From: Paenibacillus camelliae
GTDB taxonomy: Bacteria; Bacillota; Bacilli; Paenibacillales; Paenibacillaceae
NCBI RefSeq assembly: GCF_023715345.1
Contig: NZ_JAMBNY010000006.1
Coordinates: 124,001 to 188,000 of the forward strand
Direction: 5' to 3'
DNA length: 64,000 nt
The position numbers and the translations under genes are program-made. The notes beneath the pieces were generated by a model. It had not been told where the DNA came from. It did not search any database and saw nothing but the letters and a program-made list of their open reading frames with translations. Below are positions 8,603 through 16,539 of this stretch, in pieces. Position 1 is the stretch's first letter; each line of letters starts with the position of its first letter.

Positions 8603-8624
8603 GAGTGTGGCGGCCACCACACTC
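8603..8624. repeat. Short hairpin between convergent genes
   Basis: GAGTGTGG (8603-8610) pairs with CCACACTC (8617-8624) around a 6-base loop. It lies between the convergent operon end at 8485 and the HAD gene end at 8663 and may help stop minus-strand transcription. Confidence 0.45.
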
Positions 8625-8662
8625 CGATCAAGTTTATAACTTATATATGAAATGTACTTACG

Positions 8663-9337
8663 CTAACCATTATGCGTCGTTTGCAGTGGCTTAGTCATTA
8701 AGTCTTGGAAGTCCAGCTCGGCCAAGCTATTTACTCGTTGATGCGGAATATCGAATATTAGCGTTTTAGTAATTGGATTTGGCACAACGATGCAGTGAAT
8801 GCCTGCAGCTACAGCTGCCCGCGCACCATTAGGTGAATCTTCGATCGCTACAGCCTCTTCTGGACGAACGCCCAGCTTCTGTAACGCAAGCTCATATAGC
8901 TCAGGATCAGGCTTCACTTGTTTTACTTCACTGGCTGTGCAGATCACATCAAAATAATGAAGCAATCCAAGCTGATTGAGATAACGCTCTACCCATTCTC
9001 TAGGCGAGCTGGACGCAACAGCGAGCTTTAAGCCTGCTGCCTTGGCTTGCTCGAGATATTCAGGAACGCCAGGGCGAACCTGCTCCTTAAGCATATGCTC
9101 ATCATAGCGCTGCTTAACCTTGTCTTTGACGATATCAAGCGTGACATCCAGCTCTCCTTGCTTAATGAGATGCTCATAAGGATCGAAAGCATCTAGGCTA
9201 GTACCGATACAGGTGGAATATTGCTCAAGCGTTAACGTAGCTCCGTACTCACCGTAAATATCGACCAATGCTGTATACCAAGACGATTCGGTATCTATAA
9301 TCGTGCCATCCAAATCAAAAACAATCGCTTTTATCAT
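8663..9337 (-). CDS. HAD-family phosphatase (beta-phosphoglucomutase-like)
   Basis: 224-aa HAD hydrolase of subfamily IA with alpha-helical cap. Motif I FDLDGTIIDTES gives nucleophile Asp8 and acid/base Asp10; motif II is VASSS, motif III the Lys in VKPDPELY, and motif IV EDSPNGARAA. The pattern is that of the beta-phosphoglucomutase / sugar phosphatase group (YhcW-like). It should dephosphorylate or isomerise a small sugar phosphate; the substrate is not predictable. The ATG at 9337 has GGAGGAGAG just upstream on the minus strand; longer in-frame starts at up to 9400 lack this. Single gene, convergent with the operon to its left. Confidence 0.88.
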   Translation of the reverse strand: MIKAIVFDLDGTIIDTESSWYTALVDIYGEYGATLTLEQYSTCIGTSLDAFDPYEHLIKQGELDVTLDIVKDKVKQRYDEHMLKEQVRPGVPEYLEQAKAAGLKLAVASSSPREWVERYLNQLGLLHYFDVICTASEVKQVKPDPELYELALQKLGVRPEEAVAIEDSPNGARAAVAAGIHCIVVPNPITKTLIFDIPHQRVNSLAELDFQDLMTKPLQTTHNG

Positions 9338-9459
9338 CTCTCTCTCCTCCATATCCTTCAGTAATATCGTTCCTTTCATCATATATTTAAACGGTAACAT
9401 AGCTTGATGACTCCGGCAACTGCTGTGACAAGTATTGCCTTTTTATAACTGCAGTGAGA

Positions 9460-9490
9460 TTGTCGATGCTTGGCTGCAAGATGGTATAAT
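9460..9490 (+). promoter_or_regulatory. Probable sigma-A promoter
   Basis: TTGTCG (9460-9465) and TATAAT (9485-9490) with a 19-bp spacer, about 50 bases before the gene at 9539. Confidence 0.5.
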
Positions 9491-9538
9491 GATCATGCTG
9501 CATCGATAAAAGAGAAATCTATATAAGGTGGGTTATAT

Positions 9539-10246
9539 ATGAATTTACAAGAGGTTATGCAGGAGCTTGAAGCACTTGGCAAGGAGCGTACCAAGAAAAT
9601 TTATGTATCTAATGGAGCGCAGGAGCCTCTTTTTGGAGTCGCGACGGGTGCAATGAAGCCTATGTCGAGAATAATAAAAAAAGACCAGGAATTAGCCGAG
9701 CAGCTCTATGCTACAGGAAACTATGACGCGATGTATTTTGCAGGTGTTATTGCTGATCCTAAAGCAATGACAGCAGCAGACTTCGAGCGCTGGATCGATA
9801 GAGCTTATTTCTACATGTTATCTGATTACGTCGTTGCAGTTACTCTTTCAGAGACAGACATTGCGCAGGACGTTGCAGATGAGTGGATTGCAAGTGGAGA
9901 AGAGCTCAAAATGTCTGCAGGCTGGAGCTGTTACTGCTGGCTGTTAGGCAATCGTCCAGACCATGAATTTTCTGAACAAAAGCTTGCGAGCATGCTAGAG
10001 GCAGTAGAAGCTACGATTCATAGCTCACCTGAACGTGCCAAATATGCGATGAATCAATTTATTTATACTGTAGGTATATCCTTCTCTCAGCTCCACGAAC
10101 TGGCTGTGGAGACAGCAAAAAGAGTAGGGCCGGTAGAAGTGAAGCGTGATAAGAAAAAAACGAGTGTCCTTCAAGCTTCGGAAACGATAAAAAAAGCTGT
10201 TGAAAAGGGGCAGATAGGCTTCAAACGCAAATATGTAAGATGCTAG
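9539..10246 (+). CDS. DNA alkylation repair (AlkD-like HEAT-repeat) protein
   Basis: 235-aa all-helical protein built from HEAT-like repeats, matching the DNA alkylation repair (AlkC/AlkD-like) family seen in Bacillales: early GKERTKKIYVSNGAQ, the MYFAGVIAD and AMNQFIYTVG segments, and a basic C-terminus KRDKKKTSVLQA ... GFKRKY suited to DNA contact. AlkD-type glycosylases excise cationic N3/N7-alkyl purines without base flipping. Whether this distant member is catalytic is not clear from sequence. ATG with AAGGTGGG 8 bases upstream. Single gene with its own promoter. Confidence 0.75.
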   Translation: MNLQEVMQELEALGKERTKKIYVSNGAQEPLFGVATGAMKPMSRIIKKDQELAEQLYATGNYDAMYFAGVIADPKAMTAADFERWIDRAYFYMLSDYVVAVTLSETDIAQDVADEWIASGEELKMSAGWSCYCWLLGNRPDHEFSEQKLASMLEAVEATIHSSPERAKYAMNQFIYTVGISFSQLHELAVETAKRVGPVEVKRDKKKTSVLQASETIKKAVEKGQIGFKRKYVRC

Positions 10247-10277
10247 AAAAAAACAGATCATTTGTTCGTAAAAATGC

Positions 10278-10305
10278 TTTACATTGGACGTTATTGGTAT
10301 ATAAT
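10278..10305 (+). promoter_or_regulatory. Sigma-A promoter for the VOC gene
   Basis: TTTACA (10278-10283), 16-bp spacer, perfect TATAAT (10300-10305), then AAGAGGTG at 10331 and the start at 10343. Confidence 0.7.
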
Positions 10306-10342
10306 GGATAAAGCAAGACCAATCCTTCGAAAGAGGTGTTCA

Positions 10343-10774
10343 ATGATGACGATTCGATTAAACCCGTATTTTGTTTTTGAAGGCAAGTCAAGAGAAGCTA
10401 TTTATTTTTATGAGAAGGTACTCGTTGGGCGTATTGAAAGCCTAATGACATTCGGTGAGCTTCCACCAGACCCGAATCATCCATTAACGGATGACGTGAA
10501 GGAGCTTGTTATGCATGCTCACTTAAAGGTTGGAGATGTTGATCTTATGTTCTCTGATACTTTCCCTGGCATGCCTCATCAACAAGGCGATAATGTTCAG
10601 ATCTCGATCCAAAGTCCGGATGAAGAGAAAACGAAGGAAATCTTTGCAGCTTTAGAAGACGGCGGAGATGTTGTCATGCCTCTACAGGCGACCGAGTGGA
10701 GTCCATTGTACGGGATTGTAAGGGACAAGTTCGGTGTTACCTTCCAATTGAATGTCTCTGCAGAACAGTCATAA
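10343..10774 (+). CDS. VOC family protein (PhnB/YjdN-like glyoxalase fold)
   Basis: 143-aa single-domain vicinal oxygen chelate protein of the PhnB-like group. The start LNPYFVFEGKSREAIYFYEKVL is the family signature, followed by HAHLKVGDVDLMFSD, the VQISIQSPDEEKTKEIFAALEDGG core and the C-terminal GIVRDKFGVTFQLNV. Family members include metal-dependent dioxygenases, glyoxalases and resistance proteins; PhnB-like members often lack a full metal site, so no activity is assigned. AAGAGGTG precedes the ATG pair at 10343/10346; the promoter lies between this and the upstream stop, which rules out the longer start at 10262. Confidence 0.88.
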   Translation: MMTIRLNPYFVFEGKSREAIYFYEKVLVGRIESLMTFGELPPDPNHPLTDDVKELVMHAHLKVGDVDLMFSDTFPGMPHQQGDNVQISIQSPDEEKTKEIFAALEDGGDVVMPLQATEWSPLYGIVRDKFGVTFQLNVSAEQS

Positions 10775-10817
10775 TAACGCAGTTATCTCATCATTGCTAA
10801 CATAAATAATTAATGAA

Positions 10818-10856
10818 AGAGAGGATCGCCATGAATGGGCATCCTCTCTAGTTTTT
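10818..10856 (+). terminator. Rho-independent terminator
   Basis: AGAGAGGAT (10818-10826) pairs with ATCCTCTCT (10841-10849), with extra GCC/GGC pairs inside, followed by AGTTTTT. Confidence 0.85.
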
Positions 10857-10858
10857 GC

Positions 10859-10888
10859 TTTAACAACATGATATAGTTTTGGTATAAT
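10859..10888 (+). promoter_or_regulatory. Possible tRNA promoter
   Basis: TTTAAC (10859-10864) and TATAAT (10883-10888), 18-bp spacer, ending 17 bases before the tRNA. Confidence 0.5.
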
Positions 10889-10905
10889 AATGAAATAGTA
10901 AGTGT

Positions 10906-10979
10906 GGGGTCATAGTTTAGGGGGAAAACAGATCGCTGGCAGCGATCAGTCCGCGGTTCGATTCCGCGTGGCTCCACCA
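10906..10979 (+). tRNA. tRNA-Ala (GGC anticodon), CCA encoded
   Basis: All four arms fold. Acceptor GGGGTCA pairs with TGGCTCC and includes the G3-U70 wobble that defines alanine tRNAs. The D arm is GTTT-AGGGGGA-AAAC, the anticodon arm GATCG-CTGGCAG-CGATC with anticodon GGC after T33, the variable loop AGTC, the T arm CGCGG-TTCGATT-CCGCG, then discriminator A and encoded CCA. Total 74 nt. It reads GCC/GCU alanine codons. It stands alone rather than in a tRNA cluster, and its D arm is unusually A/G-rich compared with the GCTCAG...GAGC form common in Bacillales tRNA-Ala. Confidence 0.88.
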
Positions 10980-10998
10980 AACCCCATTGTAGCAGGCA

Positions 10999-12123
10999 TT
11001 ACTGCTCAATATTAACGAATTTACCGAAGTCCTTTATTCGAACATTAACGTTGCATGTTACTTCGATATTGGGGTAAATCCTTCTCCAATCCAGATTCTT
11101 CCACTCTTCATAGCTAAGCTTATTCCTTACATATTTCCCTAATCCGATGCTATCCACATTGTTTTTTTGCATCATAGCAACCATTTCCTCAGTCTTTAGC
11201 TTTATATATTCAGCAATAAGCTTCTCGATTTGTTTTTGGTGCTCGACATTATCAAGACTAAGCTTCCCTGTATACTCCAACACGGAACCTCTAACATTTA
11301 TGCTAATATCCGCATGATAATGTTGACCTTCAGAGGTCGTTTTAATCTTGATCTTTCGTTTACTGATCATAGAGCTGAACATAATATGCTCATTAATTCT
11401 ACCGACTTCAGACATGTCTACGCTCATCTCACCATTTTTAAATCTCCCTCGTAGGAAGGCGAAAATTAACGTATCATCAGGCTCTACTTTTGTAACATAG
11501 CGATCACCCTGAAACAAGGCAATCCCATCTATTGAAACATGTTCGTCAAGCTGCTTAATAATTGGTGCTACAGCATCAATCCCATCATCCAGAAAGTCTC
11601 TAGTAAATCGATAAAGAGTAATTTCTGGAACCGTCTGTGAGATTGCTTCCTTTTCTAGCATACGATCAAGGTACTTTCCTGTTCGATTATGCTGTGAATA
11701 ATCTTTAGATAGTAACTCATGTGCGCTGCCGTTGACGATCGTAACTTTAACCCGCGGGGAGATCGAAGAATCTCTAACTAACGTATCAATATGCTCCCAT
11801 ATGCCTTGTTTAGCTAAGCTAAGCCCGAAAAGCGTATTACGCAGCTGACCGCTTACTATTGTAAGCTCGGTTTGACTTGAAAGTTTTATCTTTGCTTCCT
11901 TGCTAGTATAAGCTGTAGCAGTAATCAATTCTCTGCTATTCTCAGTTCTAGTTCTCGGTATCGTTACGCTTATTAATAATTTTTGTTGCCCTTGTTTCTC
12001 GTCATCTGAAGATTCCTCCGTATTAGGATCAAGATCATAGCTGGTTGTTTGTGTAAACCCCAGCTTCTCCAGTACTCGCTGGTCCCCGCATCCTATTAGC
12101 AGAAGCATGACAAGCAGCATCAT
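10999..12123 (-). CDS. Ger(x)C family spore germination lipoprotein (GerAC type)
   Basis: 374-aa C subunit of a nutrient germinant receptor. The N-terminus is a lipoprotein signal with lipobox LLIGC (Cys12). The family features follow: a mid-protein IDGIALFQGDRYV, then FSSMISKRKIKIKT, and a C-terminal half with NVDSIGLGKYVRNKL and a final RIKDFGKFVNI. It sits on the outer face of the spore inner membrane with the A and B subunits. ATGA overlap (4 bp) with the B gene. The residues after the lipobox (GDQRVLEKLGFTQTTSYD) match the usual GerC start. Confidence 0.93.
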   Translation of the reverse strand: MMLLVMLLLIGCGDQRVLEKLGFTQTTSYDLDPNTEESSDDEKQGQQKLLISVTIPRTRTENSRELITATAYTSKEAKIKLSSQTELTIVSGQLRNTLFGLSLAKQGIWEHIDTLVRDSSISPRVKVTIVNGSAHELLSKDYSQHNRTGKYLDRMLEKEAISQTVPEITLYRFTRDFLDDGIDAVAPIIKQLDEHVSIDGIALFQGDRYVTKVEPDDTLIFAFLRGRFKNGEMSVDMSEVGRINEHIMFSSMISKRKIKIKTTSEGQHYHADISINVRGSVLEYTGKLSLDNVEHQKQIEKLIAEYIKLKTEEMVAMMQKNNVDSIGLGKYVRNKLSYEEWKNLDWRRIYPNIEVTCNVNVRIKDFGKFVNIEQ

Positions 12124-13220
12124 GATGGCTCGTTGTAATCGATATATGGCTCATCCCTCCTCTTTTGGAGTAGCAGAAATAAGAGCAACATCAATGGTAG
12201 TCCGAAGGCTACTCCGATCTCGATCTGCCCAAGATATTGAAGCCAAGCATCAACTTCAACCAGTACAGTTGGTACCCAGGAGACCACGTATGCTACGGCC
12301 ATAATAATAGCTGCTAGCCACTTTACGTTAGCTTTCGGAAGTATTCGTTGCGCCGCTTCGAGGGCAGACCAGCAATACATGACAATTCCGATTAAGGAGG
12401 TAAACAAATAAAGGCTGAAAATCAAATTCTCTATACGTTCGACAAAGGGAAACTCGATATAAGCTAACAGATCGAGCATCGGAAATTTCATTCGTTTTAG
12501 CTGATCGAAGCTGTAGAAACCATAACATACGAGACATACCAATATGTAGGTTAGAAAAGTGAGCAGGTTACCGATATGTACTGCCTTCATAACTCCTTTT
12601 CTCTTTTCAGCGTAAGGAAAGAGCAACAGTATTAGCTCATATCCCAAAAAGGCTGTAAATATTCTAAAGCTGCCTGTTACGATATCAGACGATTCATGGA
12701 AATAAAATGATGTTAAATTGATCCATTGAAAATCATGAAGAAAGAAAAGCAGCAGCAATATGGTCCAAATGACAAGCCAGAAAAACACCGTTGCAGCTTT
12801 AGATATATTGTAGATTCCCTTTATTATTAGGAGAAAAGCAAGCGTATCTACCAATATTTTAATAAGCATCGGATGAGTGGTTGGAAAGACGAAAATCTGA
12901 TAAATGATAATATATCTTTTGGCAGATATACAACCAATCATCATCCATAGCGTAAGTAAAAAAATATAAAGGGGAATCACCGCTATTTTTGGAAAGAAAT
13001 GTTCGATAATTTGAAAGATCGATTTACCATCAGCAAGACGATAAGCAAGTGAGATTAACGATATATTTAACGCCACAATGACATAGAAGACAGTTAAAGC
13101 AATCCACCCGTTATATCCCATATGCTGTGCAAGCACACGCGGCAATGAGAAAATAACGACCCCAGATTGTGTCATATAAATGAGTATTGCAATATGGAAT
13201 GGATGCAATTTTTCCCTCAT
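12120..13220 (-). CDS. GerAB/YndE family spore germination permease
   Basis: 366-aa integral membrane protein with about ten transmembrane helices, of the APC-superfamily B subunits of germinant receptors (SGR family). The N-terminus LHPFHIAILIYMTQSGVVIFSLPRVLAQHMGYNGW is characteristic. In GerA-type receptors the B subunit binds the amino acid or sugar germinant. GGAGG lies 5-10 bases before the ATG. It is the middle gene: 13 bases after the A gene, 4-bp overlap with the C gene. Confidence 0.93.
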   Translation of the reverse strand: MREKLHPFHIAILIYMTQSGVVIFSLPRVLAQHMGYNGWIALTVFYVIVALNISLISLAYRLADGKSIFQIIEHFFPKIAVIPLYIFLLTLWMMIGCISAKRYIIIYQIFVFPTTHPMLIKILVDTLAFLLIIKGIYNISKAATVFFWLVIWTILLLLFFLHDFQWINLTSFYFHESSDIVTGSFRIFTAFLGYELILLLFPYAEKRKGVMKAVHIGNLLTFLTYILVCLVCYGFYSFDQLKRMKFPMLDLLAYIEFPFVERIENLIFSLYLFTSLIGIVMYCWSALEAAQRILPKANVKWLAAIIMAVAYVVSWVPTVLVEVDAWLQYLGQIEIGVAFGLPLMLLLFLLLQKRRDEPYIDYNEPS

Positions 13221-13233
13221 GTTGATCCTCCAA

Positions 13234-14655
13234 TTATTTCTTCTGCTTCATTTTTACTTTGTTTGGTGTATTGGATTGCGATGGTCGATCACGCATTGCC
13301 CATAAGGGTGCTCTAATAAATACGTCACGCCAATCGTTGAAGTACGAGGGAGCGACGGGAGTGATATAAGATGTATTTAAACTCGTTAGTCCACATAGAT
13401 GGATAACGATATAAGCAATTCCCATTGCAATACCAAGATCTCCTAGTGTGCCAGCTAATATGATTAAGCCAAAACGAACTAGTCGAATGGAGGCACTCAT
13501 CACGTAGCTAGGGATAACAAAGGATGCAATTGCTGAAGATGCAACTGCAATGATAAGCACGTTACTCGTTAGGCCTGCTTGGACTGCAGCTTGACCGATG
13601 ACGATACCTCCGACAATCCCGATCGTTTGTCCGATTTTAGTAGGGAGCCTTGCTCCAGCTTCTCTCAGTAATTCAATCGTTAGCTCCATTAACAGCGCCT
13701 CGTAAATCGGGGGGAATGGTACTCTGCTTCGAGATTCCGTTAACGTTAGTAGCAATGCTTCAGGAATCATCTCATAATGAAAGGTTGTAACTGAAACGTA
13801 TAAGGCTGTAAATGTCAGCGTAATAACTAATGCTGCAAACCGCAGTAAACGTGTTGCAGTACCTAGAATCCATCGTTGGTAGTAGTCGTCGGGTGATGCA
13901 AAAAATTCAAAGAAAGAGGAAGGTGCTGTAAATACAGAAGGACTGCCATCTAGGATACCAATGATTTTTCCAGCAACGAGCTTGGATATTGCGGTATCTG
14001 GTCGCTCTGACGTTGAGAACAAAGGGAAAATGGAGTTAGGAAAATCATCGATGTATTGGATGAGCATATTTCCATCGTGAACCGCATCCACTTCAATCAA
14101 CTCAATACGTTCAACCAGTTCTTTAACATAGTCCATGTTAGCTAATCCATCGATATACAGTATATATAGATCCGTTTTGGAAATCTCACCTACCTCTAGC
14201 TTTATAACCTTCAAATGTGAGCTTTTTATTTTACTTCTAATGAGTGACAAATTTGATAAAGCAGGCTCAGTAAAGGAATCGTGTGGACCTGTAATAACGG
14301 TTTCTGTTTGAGATGCATCAATCGAACGTGCTTCTGGTTTATAGGCATCGACTAAATAAGTATCGTCCTTATGAAAAATAGCTATCTTTCCATATAATAT
14401 CCCTTTAATTACCGTATCAGAATCCAAAGCGAGTTGATATTGGCTTCTTATAAGCAGGTTCTGAATTTCATATTCTCTAGCTTCGGTCAGTGGGGTAATA
14501 TATCGATATAATTCATCACTATTAATTAAATGATCAAAGTACACTAGATGCACATTGATCTCTGGAAATGTACGATGAGTAAGATCGATGCAATCTTTAA
14601 AATTGTCGAGCGTGTGCTGAAGACTAGGAGCAATTATGTGATTAGAATCTGTCAT
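13234..14655 (-). CDS. Spore germination receptor A subunit (GerAA/GerKA type)
   Basis: 473-aa A subunit. A soluble N-terminal region (about 1-270) contains the family motifs SQYQLALDSDTVIKGILYG and KLVAGKIIGILDGSPSVFTAP; a membrane domain of about five or six helices follows (FAALVITLTFTALYVSVTTFH onward), including the conserved RVPFPPIYEALLMELTIELLREAG. It assembles with B and C and takes part in ion release during germination. The ATG at 14655 is favoured: GGCGGA lies 9 bases upstream, whereas a TTG at 14661 would be too close. The A-B-C order with overlaps is the standard receptor operon, presumably expressed in the forespore; no promoter could be confirmed. Confidence 0.93.
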   Translation of the reverse strand: MTDSNHIIAPSLQHTLDNFKDCIDLTHRTFPEINVHLVYFDHLINSDELYRYITPLTEAREYEIQNLLIRSQYQLALDSDTVIKGILYGKIAIFHKDDTYLVDAYKPEARSIDASQTETVITGPHDSFTEPALSNLSLIRSKIKSSHLKVIKLEVGEISKTDLYILYIDGLANMDYVKELVERIELIEVDAVHDGNMLIQYIDDFPNSIFPLFSTSERPDTAISKLVAGKIIGILDGSPSVFTAPSSFFEFFASPDDYYQRWILGTATRLLRFAALVITLTFTALYVSVTTFHYEMIPEALLLTLTESRSRVPFPPIYEALLMELTIELLREAGARLPTKIGQTIGIVGGIVIGQAAVQAGLTSNVLIIAVASSAIASFVIPSYVMSASIRLVRFGLIILAGTLGDLGIAMGIAYIVIHLCGLTSLNTSYITPVAPSYFNDWRDVFIRAPLWAMRDRPSQSNTPNKVKMKQKK

Positions 14656-14763
14656 TTGCAAGTTCCGCCTTATCCAATCTGTTCTAGTTATGTTTTACCA
14701 CTGTTTAGAAAGTTATACTTAAACAGGAAGCTGAAAGTAATCGAGAGAAAGTGGATAGGAATG

Positions 14764-14815
14764 AAAAGGTGGGCATCGACTAACGCAATTAAGCGTAATC
14801 GATGCCCACCTTTTT
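14764..14815. terminator. Bidirectional terminator
   Basis: Sixteen-base arms AAAAGGTGGGCATCGA (14764-14779) and 14799-14814 pair perfectly, with A and T runs on the two sides. It ends the minus-strand transcript from 15786. Confidence 0.85.
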
Positions 14816-14859
14816 GGGATATCAGGAAAAACAAATATGTCCAAGCAGCAGGCATGATA

Positions 14860-15786
14860 TCATGCTTGCTGTTTTATATAAGCTACAGATTCTTTTGGAG
14901 CATTGTGTGCGGGAGTAGGTATGCAGGAGTTTTGCAATAGCTCGACCTTTTCTCTTTCACGCAAATCGTTTGTTCGAATGTATTCGGCTGCAGTCATATA
15001 TTTGCTCCACTGCAGCATTTCACCTGCTTCATGCCACACCGTTAAGTATTCGTTTTCCACTAAGGTGTACAATCTGCTCTTTTTTATTAGATCATAGGTA
15101 AAGAAATCATTTGCTGTTATACGTTGATGCTCCTCGTCTTGATTATGCATATAAGGCCCGGTGATGAGATTCATATCGACTTTATACGTATCATTGAACA
15201 GTGGCTTATGTGTAAAGCGAACCTCGCATATTTTATCTACATCGGTACCCATCTCAGCACATGCCTTTGCAATCGCACTGAACACCTTGCAGTAATTATC
15301 AATAACACGATCGTTATCCCCATATACGAGCTTGAAGCTGTCATTCCAAGGTGGTGACACAAGAATTTTAACGACTGCACCTTGTTTAATAGCCTGTGCG
15401 ATGCTTGTTGTAATTTTACTAGTTAGGATTAACCGGTAGCCTGAGATCCACACTTCCTTATCTGACGATTGCAGTAGGTTTTCGAGCAGCAGCTTTTTAT
15501 TAAAATGCAAATTACTTATACCAAATTCGTGAATCCCCTCAAGCAGCTGATCGTTTTCAAACGTTTTATACTTTACATAAACATCAGATACTAGTCCAAA
15601 GATCGTCGCTAATAAGGAGGTAGCGATGGCAAGCGTAAGCTCAGGTACAAACCTTACTTCCTGCAGCGGCGATATATATACGATAATTGCGGCGAATATG
15701 CTGCCAAGCAGCATAACAATAACATAAATATTATTTTGCAGCTTATAGGCCTTTAGCTTTTGCCATAGAGAAAATTTACGATGCAT
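14860..15786 (-). CDS. Two-TM protein with phospholipase-D-like soluble domain
   Basis: 308-aa protein: short basic N-terminus, two transmembrane helices (about 20-40 and 46-67), then a cytosolic domain. The segment DKEVWISGYRLILTS ... IAQAIKQGAVVKILVSPPWN has the strand-helix-strand shape of phospholipase D-like folds (DUF5919-like), but the HxK(x4)D catalytic motif is absent: no HxK, and only GPYMHNQ and NEYLTVWHEA later. It may therefore be a sensor or a non-canonical enzyme. It is 13 bases downstream of a GNAT gene and likely cotranscribed. The 2TM plus effector-like layout is known from bacterial immunity effectors, but that link is only inference. Confidence 0.55.
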   Translation of the reverse strand: MHRKFSLWQKLKAYKLQNNIYVIVMLLGSIFAAIIVYISPLQEVRFVPELTLAIATSLLATIFGLVSDVYVKYKTFENDQLLEGIHEFGISNLHFNKKLLLENLLQSSDKEVWISGYRLILTSKITTSIAQAIKQGAVVKILVSPPWNDSFKLVYGDNDRVIDNYCKVFSAIAKACAEMGTDVDKICEVRFTHKPLFNDTYKVDMNLITGPYMHNQDEEHQRITANDFFTYDLIKKSRLYTLVENEYLTVWHEAGEMLQWSKYMTAAEYIRTNDLREREKVELLQNSCIPTPAHNAPKESVAYIKQQA

Positions 15787-15799
15787 TCAGCTCTCCCTT

Positions 15800-16330
15800 T
15801 CATTCGGTAACTTTACGGTAATATACCGTGTCAATATTCGGACCGCGTCCATCTTGAATACGTTTCACCTCGTGAAAGCCGAACTTTTCTAATATATGAA
15901 TATGGCTAGCGTTGGTTGACCATGTTCTCGTTGTTACGGGCATAGCTTGGCTTGCCGCCAATGCAAGGATTTCCTTATAGAAGCTGGACGTGATGCCCTT
16001 ACCTCGTTGTGCTTCATCTACAATAATTGTCGTGACATAGATCGTATTGATGTGATCATTTAAATCCTCACACTGATAATGAGGACGATAGGACATAAAG
16101 CCAACGACTTCATGATGATCCAGCGCAACTAAGAAGGCCTGCTGCTTTAATATTTCAAAATATTGTCTAGGCTCTGTTTTTTTAATCAGCGATCCCGTTA
16201 GTTCAGCTTGAAATGTGTTTTCGCGAGCGGACAATGGGGGGATAAACGAATGGTCATACTTGCATAGCAGCTGCCATACTCCATCCAGTATATGTTCTTC
16301 AGTTAACTGCTCAAAATCGATGATTCTCAT
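15800..16330 (-). CDS. GNAT family N-acetyltransferase
   Basis: 176-aa GCN5-related acetyltransferase. The acetyl-CoA site (motif A) is visible as IYVTTIIVDEAQRGKGITSSFYKEI, with the Q/RxxGxG/A pattern QRGKGI; motif B follows in TRTWSTNASHIHILEKFGFHEVKR. The N-terminal 90 residues vary between members and determine substrate, which is not predictable here. Start at the ATG 16330, ahead of a GAGGAAT site on the minus strand. First gene of a two-gene unit with the 2TM/PLD-like protein. Confidence 0.87.
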   Translation of the reverse strand: MRIIDFEQLTEEHILDGVWQLLCKYDHSFIPPLSARENTFQAELTGSLIKKTEPRQYFEILKQQAFLVALDHHEVVGFMSYRPHYQCEDLNDHINTIYVTTIIVDEAQRGKGITSSFYKEILALAASQAMPVTTRTWSTNASHIHILEKFGFHEVKRIQDGRGPNIDTVYYRKVTE

Positions 16331-16502
16331 AAGATATTCCTCGCATTCGTTAGGTACAATGGCCTGAGAAGTTTATATTCAGTTCTTAACTATTATACAT
16401 GATCTCTAGGAGAACAGGCATGTAAGTTCTTTCTATAAAGCGATCTAGCAAGAAGTTCATATATCCAATTTATGGGCTAGATTTATATCAAAGGTCCTAT
16501 AG

Positions 16503-16508
16503 TATAAT
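16503..16508 (+). promoter_or_regulatory. -10 element upstream of the 16540 operon
   Basis: Perfect TATAAT at 16503-16508. The best upstream match, TTTATA at 16482-16487, is only 15 bp away, so only the -10 is listed. Confidence 0.4.
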
Positions 16509-16539
16509 GAACCTACATCAAATGGTAGGGGTGGAGTGA

